Source of the DNA: Dacryopinax spathularia
Taxonomy: Eukaryota; Basidiomycota; Dacrymycetes; Dacrymycetales; Dacrymycetaceae
Direction of reading: 5' to 3'
Length of the DNA: 64,000 nt
NCBI GenBank assembly: GCA_037974965.1
Contig: JBBPFI010000002.1
Coordinates: 1,860,001-1,924,000 of the forward strand
In this document: piece after piece, positions 1 to 8,759 of the stretch
Layout: every line of letters starts with the position of its first letter
How positions within the stretch are numbered: the stretch's first letter is position 1
Program-made: the position numbers and the translations under genes
Notes under the pieces: generated by a model
The model's input: the letters and a program-made list of their open reading frames with translations, nothing else
What the model was told of the DNA's origin: nothing
Database searches by the model: none

Positions 1-164
1 ATCTGGAAGATATCTCTCCTTGGGATCGACGTCCTTCAGGTTTTGCGACTTCGACAACGCAGACGACGATCGCAACGAGCAGGTGTAGAGGACTAATACA
101 TGCTACTGGTCAGAAAGAACCCGAAAGCCCATGTCCGAAGGTGAATAGGATCGCATTCTTACAT
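1..164. other. Left flank of the Plavaka element; nothing recognised
   Basis: The stretch lacks the GGTAACGC motif. Read on the minus strand it does not continue the F-box/LRR protein that the right end interrupts, so either the 3' part of that gene was lost or the left boundary is different. No gene is supported. Confidence 0.4.
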
Positions 165-204
165 CAGGAAAAACCCTGGGCGGCAACCCTACTTAGTGGG
201 GTAT

Positions 205-257
205 GCCGCTTCAGGCGCGCGGGAGGTAACACCATGCGTTACCTCCCGTTACCTCCC
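205..257. repeat. GC-rich subterminal inverted repeat (left end)
   Basis: GCGCGCGGGAGGTAAC is followed a few bases later by its reverse complement GTTACCTCCCGCGCGC, with a second GTTACCTCCC copy between the arms. The arms contain the element's GGTAAC core. It lies about 40-90 bp inside the left terminus, where CMC elements usually place transposase-binding subterminal repeats. Confidence 0.6.
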
Positions 258-399
258 GCGCGCTGCCGCCCCGGACACTTTCGTAGTTATTAGTTACACG
301 AATTGTATTATGGTAGCTACTTCCTAATGAAAAAAAATTATGAACAAATTCAATTTTTGTTTGAGAGGGGGAAAAGAAATTTGCTGGAAACGAGTTAAG

Positions 400-2884
400 C
401 TAACACCAGTGCTGGTGTAACACCAGTGCTGGTGTATCCGCAAAGTCGTCTGGCGAGTCGGCCCGGTTGAGGGCAATGAAAGCCGTTACCCCCGCTTTAT
501 ACTCGTGCAGCCAGCGGCGCTCCATCCGATCCTTGACCACCCGCAACCAGCCGTTTACATCTTCCAGGAGCTCTTCTCCACGCTTAACGCTTCGGGGACC
601 GGGTTCACTTAATGCGATTTGCCGTCTCTCGGTTTCCAGAAGGCGTTTCGAAGCCCCCCAGAATCGCAAGTCGTAGAAGCGCCAGGTAACGTGTACTGAC
701 GCTTCGAAAGTCAGTACACAATGAATCAGCCCGGGAGGCATGATCCATGAACCGTTACGTCGGTCAGGCGTTACCAGCACGTGCTGGAGATCTTCCAGGT
801 AACGCAGCACGAGGCTGCTCAGTGCTGGCTCGCGTCCGGATGGTTGGAAGTGCGCCATGATGCGCATGTTGCGAGGTGTAGGGGGAGCCATCAGCCAGAG
901 CTTGCGAGGACCTCTTCCCCCGGTAGAGTCCAAATGGATGACGCCATAGAGGGCTGACCAGCCATCCCGATGGCAGTCGCTAACGCCTCCAGCCGGGAAA
1001 TGATGGGCATAGACATGCACCGTGTGGTTGGGGCCAAGGTCCTCATACGAACCCGTTACCTCGCGCCAATCCTTCGTATAGTCCTCCGGGAGGCGATATT
1101 GGACTCGACCGAGTCCATGAGGCTTGGAAGGCACGTCGGTAACGCCTAACCAATCGATAGGGCTGGCCGGATTATAGCCCTCTGCATGGACGAGCATCGA
1201 AGCCATGATGTACGACGCTCCATGGGTAACGGCTTCGCCCGTGGCCAAGTTGACTCCGGGCAGGTTGATTCCTCGGTAGCGGCGGAGGTCGTCGATCGCC
1301 AGTGTCAGATCGCCTCCATACACTCGTCCCGGACAGCCGATATATGGCGTTTCCGGCCCCGTTGGACCGAATGTTGGGATGGCGTAGGGTAACGCCATCA
1401 GCTCCTCCAGGATTTGCTTCCCCTCGACGACGCAGGTCGCCAGCATGTTGAAGCGCCTCGTCCATTCCTCGTGGAGAGGGATCAGCCAGGCGTTACCCAC
1501 CGCCGTGGCGTTGGCTTGCAGCTCGTCCAGCGTGAGATTGAGGGTGGGCGGCGCGGTGAACAAGAGACGAGTCGTCTCATCCTCGATGAGCGGGTCGAGA
1601 TCGATCGGTTCCGGCGTGGAAGCCGGGTTACCATCTTGGAGCGGCTGAGCAGGCGGTGTGGGTTGGCGGACAGGGCTCCCAAGCTCAGGCGAAGGCCGAT
1701 ATTCATCAGCGTTACCCGGCAGATCGACGTCCATGAGGGTGTCGTCCATGGCGCCCTGACCCCATCCAACCTCCTCCAGTATGTTCATATCGATGTCCTC
1801 AGCCGTACTTGTGGGCTGAAGACGGGCGGCAGTACGCGTTACCGAAGGTGGGGGGGACGCTTCAGTCGTAATGTTGCTCCGGCCAGACCGCTTGATGATC
1901 ACCTTGAGCGGATTATGTTCTTCTATAGAGTAAACGTTAGTCACTATGCCTATGTCTGAAAAGCCAACCACAGCTTACCTCGCACGATCGTAAACTTCTC
2001 TCCTTGAGACGCGTTACCAGCTCGCTCCTTCTCTTCATCCGTTACCCCCGCCCCCTCCTCTGACTCCAACTCATCGGTAGGGATGCGCACTCTTCCCTTC
2101 CCCTTCCCCTTCCCCTTCCCCTTCCCCTTCTCCTTCTTCTTCTCCTGCTTCTTCTCCTTCTTCTTCTCCTTCTTCTTCTTCTCCTCCAGGCGCTCGGCGG
2201 GCCCTTCTTCCTTATCCGTTATCAGCTCGCCATCAGAGTCGAGCCGGTAGGTCTCCATCTGGTCCGCCTCGGGCTCAGAGTCGCTGGTAACGGTCGTCTC
2301 CTCGATCTCATCCGTTTCGTCCGAATCGATGTGGGCGATGTTGGCGAGAGGGTCACGAGCCGGGCGTTTAGTACGAGAACCTAGATTCAAAAGATCGTGT
2401 TAATCGCTTAGACGGATGAGGAGATATCACACTTACGAGATGGGGTAACGGGTGACGAGTTACCCGTTATCCCTGCCTTGCGACGCGCCTTGAGTCGCGC
2501 CTGTCTCACAGCACCGGGCTTGGCCCAACGAATGCCATCTTCCACATAGATGCGGAAGTCCTTGAAGGCGTTCTCGCCAGGCCGGAATCGAGGGGCATGA
2601 CGGCCCACCAAGGCGATCTTGACCTCCTCCCAACCGTTATCCGTCTTGAGGGCGACCTGTTTCGCGCCCCAAACGATATGTGCAAGGTCACCAACCTCAC
2701 CCACATCGTCAGGGGGAAGAGTCTTGCCCGAACCAGTTGTCGTCCACAGGGCGTATTCGACTTGTTCAAGGCCATTGGGCGTTTGGGCCTGAAGAGTCTT
2801 GATGGTTGGCGTCCCTATATGCGTCACCCGTTAGCGTTATCCCGACCACGCTGGCCCAAACGACTTACAATTGACCTTAGGCAT
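400..2884 (-). CDS. JmjC-like 2-oxoglutarate/Fe(II) dioxygenase carried by the Plavaka element
   Basis: The model has four exons on the complement: 2884-2869, 2814-2437, 2380-1979 and 1922-400. Each junction has GT-AG ends and keeps frame, giving 772 aa. The ATG at 2884 begins MPKVN and splices into WTPTIKTLQAQ. Residues about 130-265 are acidic and then lysine-rich with a KGKGKG run, which looks disordered and DNA- or chromatin-associating. The C-terminal half carries a JmjC-like fold signature. CHRDGW supplies the metal-binding H583-x-D585, LWLMAPP is the following strand, and MPPGLIHCVLT supplies the second metal histidine, H666. A lysine in RKLW could bind 2-oxoglutarate. In JmjC proteins this H-x-D...H triad binds Fe(II) for lysine demethylation or protein hydroxylation. 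Substrate here is unknown. The gene lies 3' of the transposase on the same strand and is full of the element's GTTACC motif, so it belongs to the element. The JmjC call rests on motif order, not a profile search. Confidence 0.7.
403..436. repeat. Tandem pair of short palindromes at the 3' end of the JmjC-like gene
   Basis: ACACCAGTGCTGGTGT occurs twice in a row with one A between copies. Each copy has 7-bp complementary arms around TG. The pair covers the last codons and stop of the JmjC-like gene. It might form a hairpin at the 3' end or be a simple duplication. Confidence 0.55.
2094..2190. repeat. CCTTCC/CTTCTT low-complexity tract coding a Lys/Gly-Lys run
   Basis: The plus strand shows repeated CCCTTC units followed by CTTCTT units. 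On the coding minus strand these give a charged EEKKKKEKKK segment and a KGKGKGKG segment in the JmjC-like protein. The tract is probably length-variable through slippage. The frame stays open. Confidence 0.7.
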
Positions 2885-3432
2885 CTTGATACCGACTCTG
2901 AAGGGGGAGAGGTTTTATTTGAGCGAGAGGGGAAGAGAGGTAAGTGGTAATTGAAGGCGTTAGCGGTGTTGAAGGACTTTACGCGTCACCCTGTGCCCGT
3001 GCTTCTCATCTTCTCGTGCATAAGCTTCTTCATAGCCACTAGTCCCTTGTGCAAGCATCGTCTTCTTTGTAGGGTCCTAGACACAGCCCATCATTAGAAG
3101 CATCATCAAAGGGCGCGTCAATGCGGGGTAGGACCCTATTTACCCGTTATGGTCGGGGTTACCCGTCATCCGCCTAAGTCCCTCATTGGCCTCCTCCTCC
3201 TAGGGGTGCTCCTCCTCCTCCTCCTCCTCCTCCTCCTCGTTCTCCTCCTGATCCTCCTCATCATGATGCCCATCACCATGAAGCTCGTCATCCTCCTCAC
3301 CCTCATCGTTGTCGTCCTCCTCCTCCTCCTACCCCTCATCATCCTCATCGGCCTCGTCATCCTCATCCTCATCCTCATCCTCATCCTCATCCTCATCCTC
3401 ATCCTCCTTCTCGTGCTCGTATTACCTTGTCG
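2885..3432. other. Intergenic spacer with a CTC/CCTCAT microsatellite
   Basis: This lies between the start of the JmjC-like gene and the end of the transposase gene, both on the minus strand. From 3187 to about 3240 and from 3288 to 3415 it consists of CTC and CCTCAT repeats. Long open frames on either strand code only Leu/Ile or Arg/Met runs and are not genes. TTACCCGTTATGG at about 3140 and further GTTACC sites show that the spacer belongs to the element. It should contain the promoter of the JmjC-like gene. Confidence 0.6.
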
Positions 3433-6419
3433 TTAGGATAGGACAAGGTGATTAAACATATGATGGTCGATATAGGGATTGATGACGAACGCGTTACCTT
3501 GATCCAATACCGACTCTGGGCCCCAATGTGTGGGCACATTGGGGCCCATGATCGGGATAAGATGACAAGAGCGTATGATCGATCCGAGAGGGATGACTTC
3601 CCCTTGGGGGAGGCCATCCACTAGTGGCATCTTCGTCACCTCAGCCAGTCGAGCCGCGTTACCGCCCGCTCGAGGGTTTCTGAACCACTCCACATATGCC
3701 AGAAGCAATGTGGGTAGTTCGTCCGTCACTGGCACACGAAAGACACAGCGCAGGCGGCCAACAGAGAGACCTTTGAGTCCCCCTGAGCGACCTGTTGCGC
3801 CAGTGTCAATCAGGACCGTGTCGAACTGGGGTACAGCGGATGGCCCTCGGGTAACGCGTTCACAGGCGGGTCGGCAGCGAATCACATTGCGCCCAGGCGT
3901 ATCTTGACCATGCAGCAGCGATAAGGTGACGACCAACTTGACAAAACAGTCAAAGCGTGTATCGGAGTCAGGTCGCCACAAGGTTTTCGGATAGGCCTGG
4001 TCCAGATAAGCGCAGAGCTTGCCCACCAGATCGGGCACATGGAACATGTGCTGGATCTGTTCCACTTTCAAGGCTGGGAAGGGTGAGAATTGGGCCACGG
4101 AATGCTTGGGTATGGGTGGGCTCTGTGTCGGCACAGAATCGGAGGTAACGCCTTGGGTAACGCTTGGGTTATACCATCGCAGAAACGCGTCAAACTTGGC
4201 GACACGCTCCCTCCTATCCAGCCAAGTCGTCATGTGGGCTATGTAGTCTTTGCGATTACCAGCACGATAACCCATCTTGACATAGTTGATGTGCAGCCGC
4301 TCGGGCAGCTCGGTGTCGAAGTTGTCGGGGGCACCCAACCGTCGGATGGTGGCCATGTAGTGCTGGAGCTTGTGGAGCTTAGGGATGCCATCGAATCCCT
4401 TACAGCTCTCCGCCGCGAGCAAGGCGTCCTTATTGGAGTGGAACTCTTGAAGCAGGTGCTCCATTCGATTGAGGCTGTCTTCAGTGGGCCAAGGCAAATG
4501 CGCCAAATATATGAAGTCGAGTAACGCCTTGGCCGCTCGAAGGACTGAGGCGTTGCACCGACCTGGATTGCCGAGCAGTAGGGGTACAAACACTTTCTCC
4601 ATATTCTTGTGCTCCGTACCTGTGGTTTGACTCAGTCCCGAAATGCCTTTAGAGAAGGCGCGGGTTTCGAAATGGGGTGGGGTAACGCGGTAACGCTCGT
4701 CGAGTTCTTCTCTTCCCACCAGGTCCAGACACCACTCGACCAGGTGATCCTTGAAGACGCCTTTGTGGAGCTCATGCAAGCCGTCCGGGGTGAGACAGGC
4801 GAAGATGTCGGTGTGTGGCAGTCCGACCCAGAACGGCTTCATGATGGGCAACATGCCGATCGGTTGGACCTGCCTCTTGAACTCGGTAACGGCCTTACGA
4901 GGTCCATGGGAAGCGGCGTGCGCTTCGGTCTGGGTGACGATCTTCTCAAAATCGGCCTGGCGACGCAAGCGGGGAAAACCCAGAGAGCCCTTTTCCTCCG
5001 GCTCGACCAGGCACATGGGACATCTCTGGCTCTTGCAGCAGGCTACGAGGCACTGCTCTGGATAGTCGGCACTGTACGCAGCCAAGATGGGGAAGATTTG
5101 GCGGACGTTACCATCGCCACAGGTCATGGTAACGCCTGTCCGTCCTGCTTCCCCGAGCGGTTCGAGCACATCGGCCATGCACTGGTGGAACAATTGTCGT
5201 TCCAGTAGGGACTTCCGGGCTTGTGAGACACCGACAACCTTCTGTGTGGGCAAGTACGCCAGGAGCATCATGGCGTGCTCGCTCGGCTTGCGACGCTGAC
5301 TCTTGCAAATGTTGCCAATCGACAAGTAAACTGGATACGCCGCTGTGTGGCTGGTGAAGTGGCTCAGCTGGGTCTTATCGCTCGCCAAAATGACAGGACA
5401 TATGGTGGCTGCATCGCCCAGGTGTGCCTAGCGAGTACGAGGGATGAGTAACGCGTCTGAGGTACCGGTAACGCATGGGTTACCTGTAGCTCACGCCACC
5501 AGTCCCCATCTGCCATCTCCGCATACACTCTCGCCCTCCCATCCGAATGAAGAGTGGTCTGCCGAGGTCGATAAGCCATTCGAGACGCGAAATGGGGATT
5601 CCCCATCAGTTCTCGGACCAGTTCCACAGGATTTCGGAACCACATCTCGACTGCCTGGGGAGCTGTCTGTCCAGGGACGGGGTCGATTGAATATGATCGA
5701 CAATGCCAAGGAGGCGTTCGAGGCAGACTGTCTACGGTCTGCAGCATTCCTCTGCTCTTATCGAACACACTGTGTTCCCGTGTGAGCATCTGCAAATAGG
5801 CGTTACCAATCCGTGAGCGACTACACAGCACAGTTAGACGTACCACTTGTGTTCTCAGCAGCTCATCGAGCTTATTACGACTAACTCCTGCATTGATCGC
5901 CCAACGCACCCATTCCCATTCCTGAAACGAACCGAATGGTCCCCAATTCGATGCGTTACCTGCTTGCTGTGCTGCTTCCAGGGCCGTCTTCCATTGCTGG
6001 AACTCGTGACTCTGCTTGCCCAGACTACTTCCACCTGGAAGAGGCTCATAAAGAGGGCGTTGGGAGGCATTGATTGGGGTCGTGGCGGCCTGTGTAGGGA
6101 ACGCGTTACCATGACTCGGCGGGTGACGGGGAAACTCACCATCCCAGTCCGTGCCTAACTCCCCTTGCTCCTCTCTCCAGCCGGCAGGGGGCTCATCGTC
6201 GACTCCTACATCCCAGTCATGCGCTGCATAACGGCCCCCCCTCCTTTCGGCCAATCGCTGACGGGCATGTTCCAGTCCAGCCATGCGGCACGGCAGTGAT
6301 GCGGCGGCATGTTTCCGCCTAGCATCGCTGGTTTTGAAGCGTTTCGGACACCAGAGGCAGTGGAGCTGGTCTCTAGCGCGGTATGATTTGGGTGACAAAG
6401 GCCTGGAGACCGGTGTCAT
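3433..6419 (-). CDS. Plavaka-family transposase
   Basis: Two exons on the complement, 6419-5484 and 5427-3433, join in phase 0 across a 56-bp intron to give 976 aa, within the usual range for Plavaka transposases. The N-terminus has a C2H2-like finger (LHCLWCPKRFKTSDARRKH). The splice joins WWRELQ to AHLGDAATICPVILASDKTQ, and the run into YPVYLSIGNICKSQRRKPS is the most conserved block of the family. Further family marks are CLVEPEEKG, the LTPDGLHELHKGVFKDHLVEWC block (with the conserved ELHKG), and a C-terminal FVINPYIDHHMF. These belong to the DDE/RNase-H-like core that cuts and joins transposon ends. The intron itself carries a GGTAAC and two GCGTTAC sites. No internal stop is seen, so it may be active. 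The very 3' end could include one more small exon, but a stop at 3433 is simplest. Confidence 0.9.
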
Positions 6420-6749
6420 AGAGGGAAAATCAGGCAGAGGTCGTGCTCACTGGAACCGTTATCCGTTACCCAGGCCCCCTTTTTGACCTGCTTGCCCTTT
6501 CTGCCTCGCTGCAGTGTGTGTTACCGCCAATGATATATCCTTCCAGAGGCCTTTGTTTATCTCGTTGAGTCGATTTGGCCCTACAGTTCTGCGGTGCAAC
6601 AAGCAGAACGCCTAACCAGCAGGTGGCCTGTCGTTACGGCCTCATCTCCAGGGGAGTAACAGGTAATGTTTGTAGCCCTCCTAAGGCCCATGACTGCGTT
6701 GTGAGGGGTTCTAACCACTGGTATGTGCTGCCCGGCCATGTGGAAACAT

Positions 6750-6806
6750 CTAATTAGCGGAGGAATGACGGAACGTTACCGGGTAACGCTAATCCGGTCA
6801 CGTGAC
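6750..6806. repeat. 57-bp direct repeat, copy 1
   Basis: It matches 8592-8648 in the same orientation with only a handful of differences. Shared blocks are CTAATTAGCGGAGGAATG, CGGAAC, CGGGTAACGCTAA and GGTCAC(G/A)TGAC. The weaker similarity extends upstream to GGTAATGTTTGTAGCCCT at about 6662, matching 8492. The two copies bracket the motif-free island. Confidence 0.8.
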
Positions 6807-6807
6807 C
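6796..6807. promoter_or_regulatory. Perfect E-box palindrome GGTCACGTGACC
   Basis: This 12-bp perfect palindrome is centred on CACGTG, the usual site of bHLH factors such as Cbf1 or Pho4. It closes the repeated 57-bp block. The second copy has CACATG instead, so only one of the two promoters has the full site. Function is inferred from sequence only. Confidence 0.4.
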
Positions 6808-6896
6808 TCCCCACGTACTATCGCTGGGACGCCATACCCCTGCGTTCCGCCCAATCACGTCACAGCGTTTCTGATCCCTGAAGGCAGGCTAAGCAG

Positions 6897-7145
6897 GCAT
6901 GCCAGCATCTCCTGTGAGCTCTGTTACAGCTATCGACCCATAGGTGCTCCAATCGCCGGAGAGCTAGCTTGTCTGCTGTCCCCTGTATGTGCTTGTGTTA
7001 TAGCTATTGACCCATCACTGCTCCAATCGCTGGTGAGCTAGCTTGTCTGCTGTCCCCTGTATGTGCTTGTGTTATAGCTATTGACCCATCACTGCTCCAA
7101 TCGCTGGTGAGCTAGCTTGTCATGCTGTCCCCTATATGTACTTCT
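6897..7145. repeat. 74-bp tandem repeat, about three copies
   Basis: The unit starting GAGCTAGCTTGTCTGCTGTC begins at 6961, 7035 and 7109, so the period is 74 bp. The first two units are nearly identical and the third breaks off after about 35 bp. A more diverged unit precedes them from about 6897 (ATCGACCCATAGGTGCTCC). No GGTAACGC motif lies in the array. Confidence 0.9.
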
Positions 7146-7209
7146 GCCACCCAGTCAGAGTTGCCCATCTCTGATCAAGCAGACAATTGACCAGGAGAGG
7201 CCTATCTGG

Positions 7210-7467
7210 ATGCGCCGTGTCACCACCATACCCTTGACGGTGGTGACACGGCTTTTCTTTTCTTTCGGCAGACACTATCCTTGTCCCACCATTGCAAAAG
7301 GTGGTTCATGCGACCGGACATTCACCCGCAGAGGGGATGCACTCCGACACGGTAGGTCGGCCCATTTCATGGTCGACCTAATGAAATGCCATATTTGTGG
7401 CCATGCGTTCACTCGGAGGGATGGTATCATGCTTCATTTGAAATTAAACAGATGTTTGAAGATGTAG
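7210..7467 (+). CDS. Small C2H2-type zinc-finger protein
   Basis: The open frame from ATG 7210 gives 85 aa. It ends with two tandem zinc-finger-like modules. The first reads CDRTFTRRGDALRH with a second histidine in GRSAH and a preceding Cys eight residues upstream. The second reads CHICGHAFTRRDGIMLH and ends in Cys instead of the last His. The FTRRD pattern is typical of basidiomycete nucleic-acid-binding fingers. The first third of the frame may be an intron or UTR, since a pyrimidine tract and CAG precede ACACTATCC at 7271. The gene sits in the motif-free island between the transposase and DUF6532-like genes. It may be an accessory gene of the element or a captured host fragment. Confidence 0.5.
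   Translation: MRRVTTIPLTVVTRLFFSFGRHYPCPTIAKGGSCDRTFTRRGDALRHGRSAHFMVDLMKCHICGHAFTRRDGIMLHLKLNRCLKM
7218..7251. repeat. Inverted repeat GTGTCACCACC ... GGTGGTGACAC
   Basis: Eleven-base arms are separated by about 11 bases and form a strong hairpin just 5' of the zinc-finger coding region. It could act in the transcript or be a binding site. Confidence 0.7.
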
Positions 7468-7873
7468 GGGCGCCCAAGGGCGCAGAAGGCAGCGAAGGGC
7501 CAAAAAGTGGGGAAGGAGTGAGGTGCTGAGGGACGGGCTTGAGACGCTAAGGGAACGAGAAGCGTCTGCGTTGGTCAACCATTCTTCTAGGATGAAGGCA
7601 TCGATTGACCTGGAGAAAGTCGAGGATCAGGCTTTCAAGCAGAAGAATATGAGAAGTTAGCACCACTCCCTTTCATGATTCTTCCGTGCACTCAGGGGTC
7701 ACCCAGTTCTTCCAAGGAAGGTGGAAAACAACCCGCTTCATAAGGTGGAGGGAGTAAAGGGGGGCAGTAGCCTCTCTACATTGAAGTGCCCACCTTGTTG
7801 GATTCGCCACGCTTCAGTGGCATCACTGAAACCACCAGTGCTTAGGCAGAACAGACAATGCCGCACGCCTTCG
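7468..7873. other. Spacer after the zinc-finger gene
   Basis: No coding region or known RNA is recognised. The stretch lacks the GGTAACGC motif, like the rest of the island. Confidence 0.4.
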
Positions 7874-8191
7874 TTCTCTCCATTACCATCATGGCGCCTA
7901 ATCGTCAAGCTATCTCCAGTTTGCCCTCCAGGCAATGATCTCGCTCACCCGGGGATGCAAGGAGTGAATATCAACCCGACTCCGACGATCCGACTACCGA
8001 TGCCATAGCACTTTTGTAACTCTAATAGGTTGTTCTCTCCATTACCATCATGGCGCCTAATCGTCACGCTATCTCCAGTTTGCCCTCCAGGCAATGATCT
8101 CGCTCACCCGGGGATGCAAGGAGTGAATATCAACCCGACTCCGACGATCCGACTACCGATGCCATAGCACTTTTGTAACTCTAATAGGTTG
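7874..8191. repeat. 159-bp direct tandem duplication
   Basis: The unit starting TTCTCTCCATTACCATCATG at 7874 is repeated immediately at 8033 and ends with CTCTAATAGGTTGT in both copies. By eye the copies differ at about one base (CGTCAAGC against CGTCACGC). Such near identity points to a very recent duplication. Confidence 0.93.
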
Positions 8192-8591
8192 TCAACCATA
8201 TGCATACACGTTGAACAGAATACTGAGATGCTCGAGACCAATCAAGCGACCACACTGCACTCACCTCCTCTCAAGCTGGATGCTCGCCATCCTGATGTGT
8301 CCTCCCACCGGCCCTTCTCTCCATCAAGGGTATTGCAAGTGACCAGCTTATGGCGGAAGCACATGATCAGGCAGACAAGTACCCTCCCCATGCCATGTTT
8401 TGCCATGTTACACTCAATGGTAAGGCAAGCTCCTCAAACCAAAAGTGCCATCCTTATCCCACCATAAGTTGCCACTGCTGCCTCTTGCCAAATGGTAATG
8501 TTGTAGCCCTGCAAAGCCCCATGGGGGCGTGTGGAGCGCTCCAAGCGTCATGCCATGCGCATATGGACCCTTATTGTGTTATTTCAGACAA
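8192..8591. other. Right part of the motif-free island
   Basis: No gene is supported. GGTAATGTTGTAGCCCT at about 8492 matches the sequence before the first 57-bp repeat copy, so the last 100 bp belong to the duplicated promoter-like block. Confidence 0.4.
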
Positions 8592-8648
8592 CTAATTAGC
8601 GGAGGAATGCCGGAACTTTTTCGGGTAACGCTAACGGGGTCACATGAC
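8592..8648. repeat. 57-bp direct repeat, copy 2
   Basis: This is the partner of 6750-6806. It lies about 110 bp before the start of the DUF6532-like gene and includes CGGGTAACGCTAACGGGG and CACATGAC. It probably serves as a promoter element for that gene. Confidence 0.8.
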
Positions 8649-8759
8649 AACAATATTTACAATGGTCTTGATGCCGTGCACCAGGTTTAAATGGAAGCGG
8701 ACCCACTTACATCGTCCATCACCCTCATCCACTTCCTTGAGTTACCCTCCACCTTTCCC

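Larger units (their letters stand above)
6420..6809 (-). promoter_or_regulatory. Upstream region of the transposase gene
   Basis: The region lies between the transposase start and the motif-free island. It carries CGTTACCGGGTAACGC at 6774-6789, and a 57-bp stretch (6750-6806) that recurs at 8592-8648 upstream of the divergent DUF6532-like gene. The shared stretch contains CTAATTAGCGGAGGAATG and ends in a TCAC(A/G)TGAC box. This is inferred to be the promoter because of its position and repetition. Confidence 0.5.

Noticed and set aside
3149-3436. Plus-strand frame with a long Leu/Ile run that looks like a membrane protein
   Set aside because: It is the translation of a CTC/CCTCAT microsatellite. 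The opposite strand gives equally artificial Arg/Met runs. No start context, domain or splice structure supports it.
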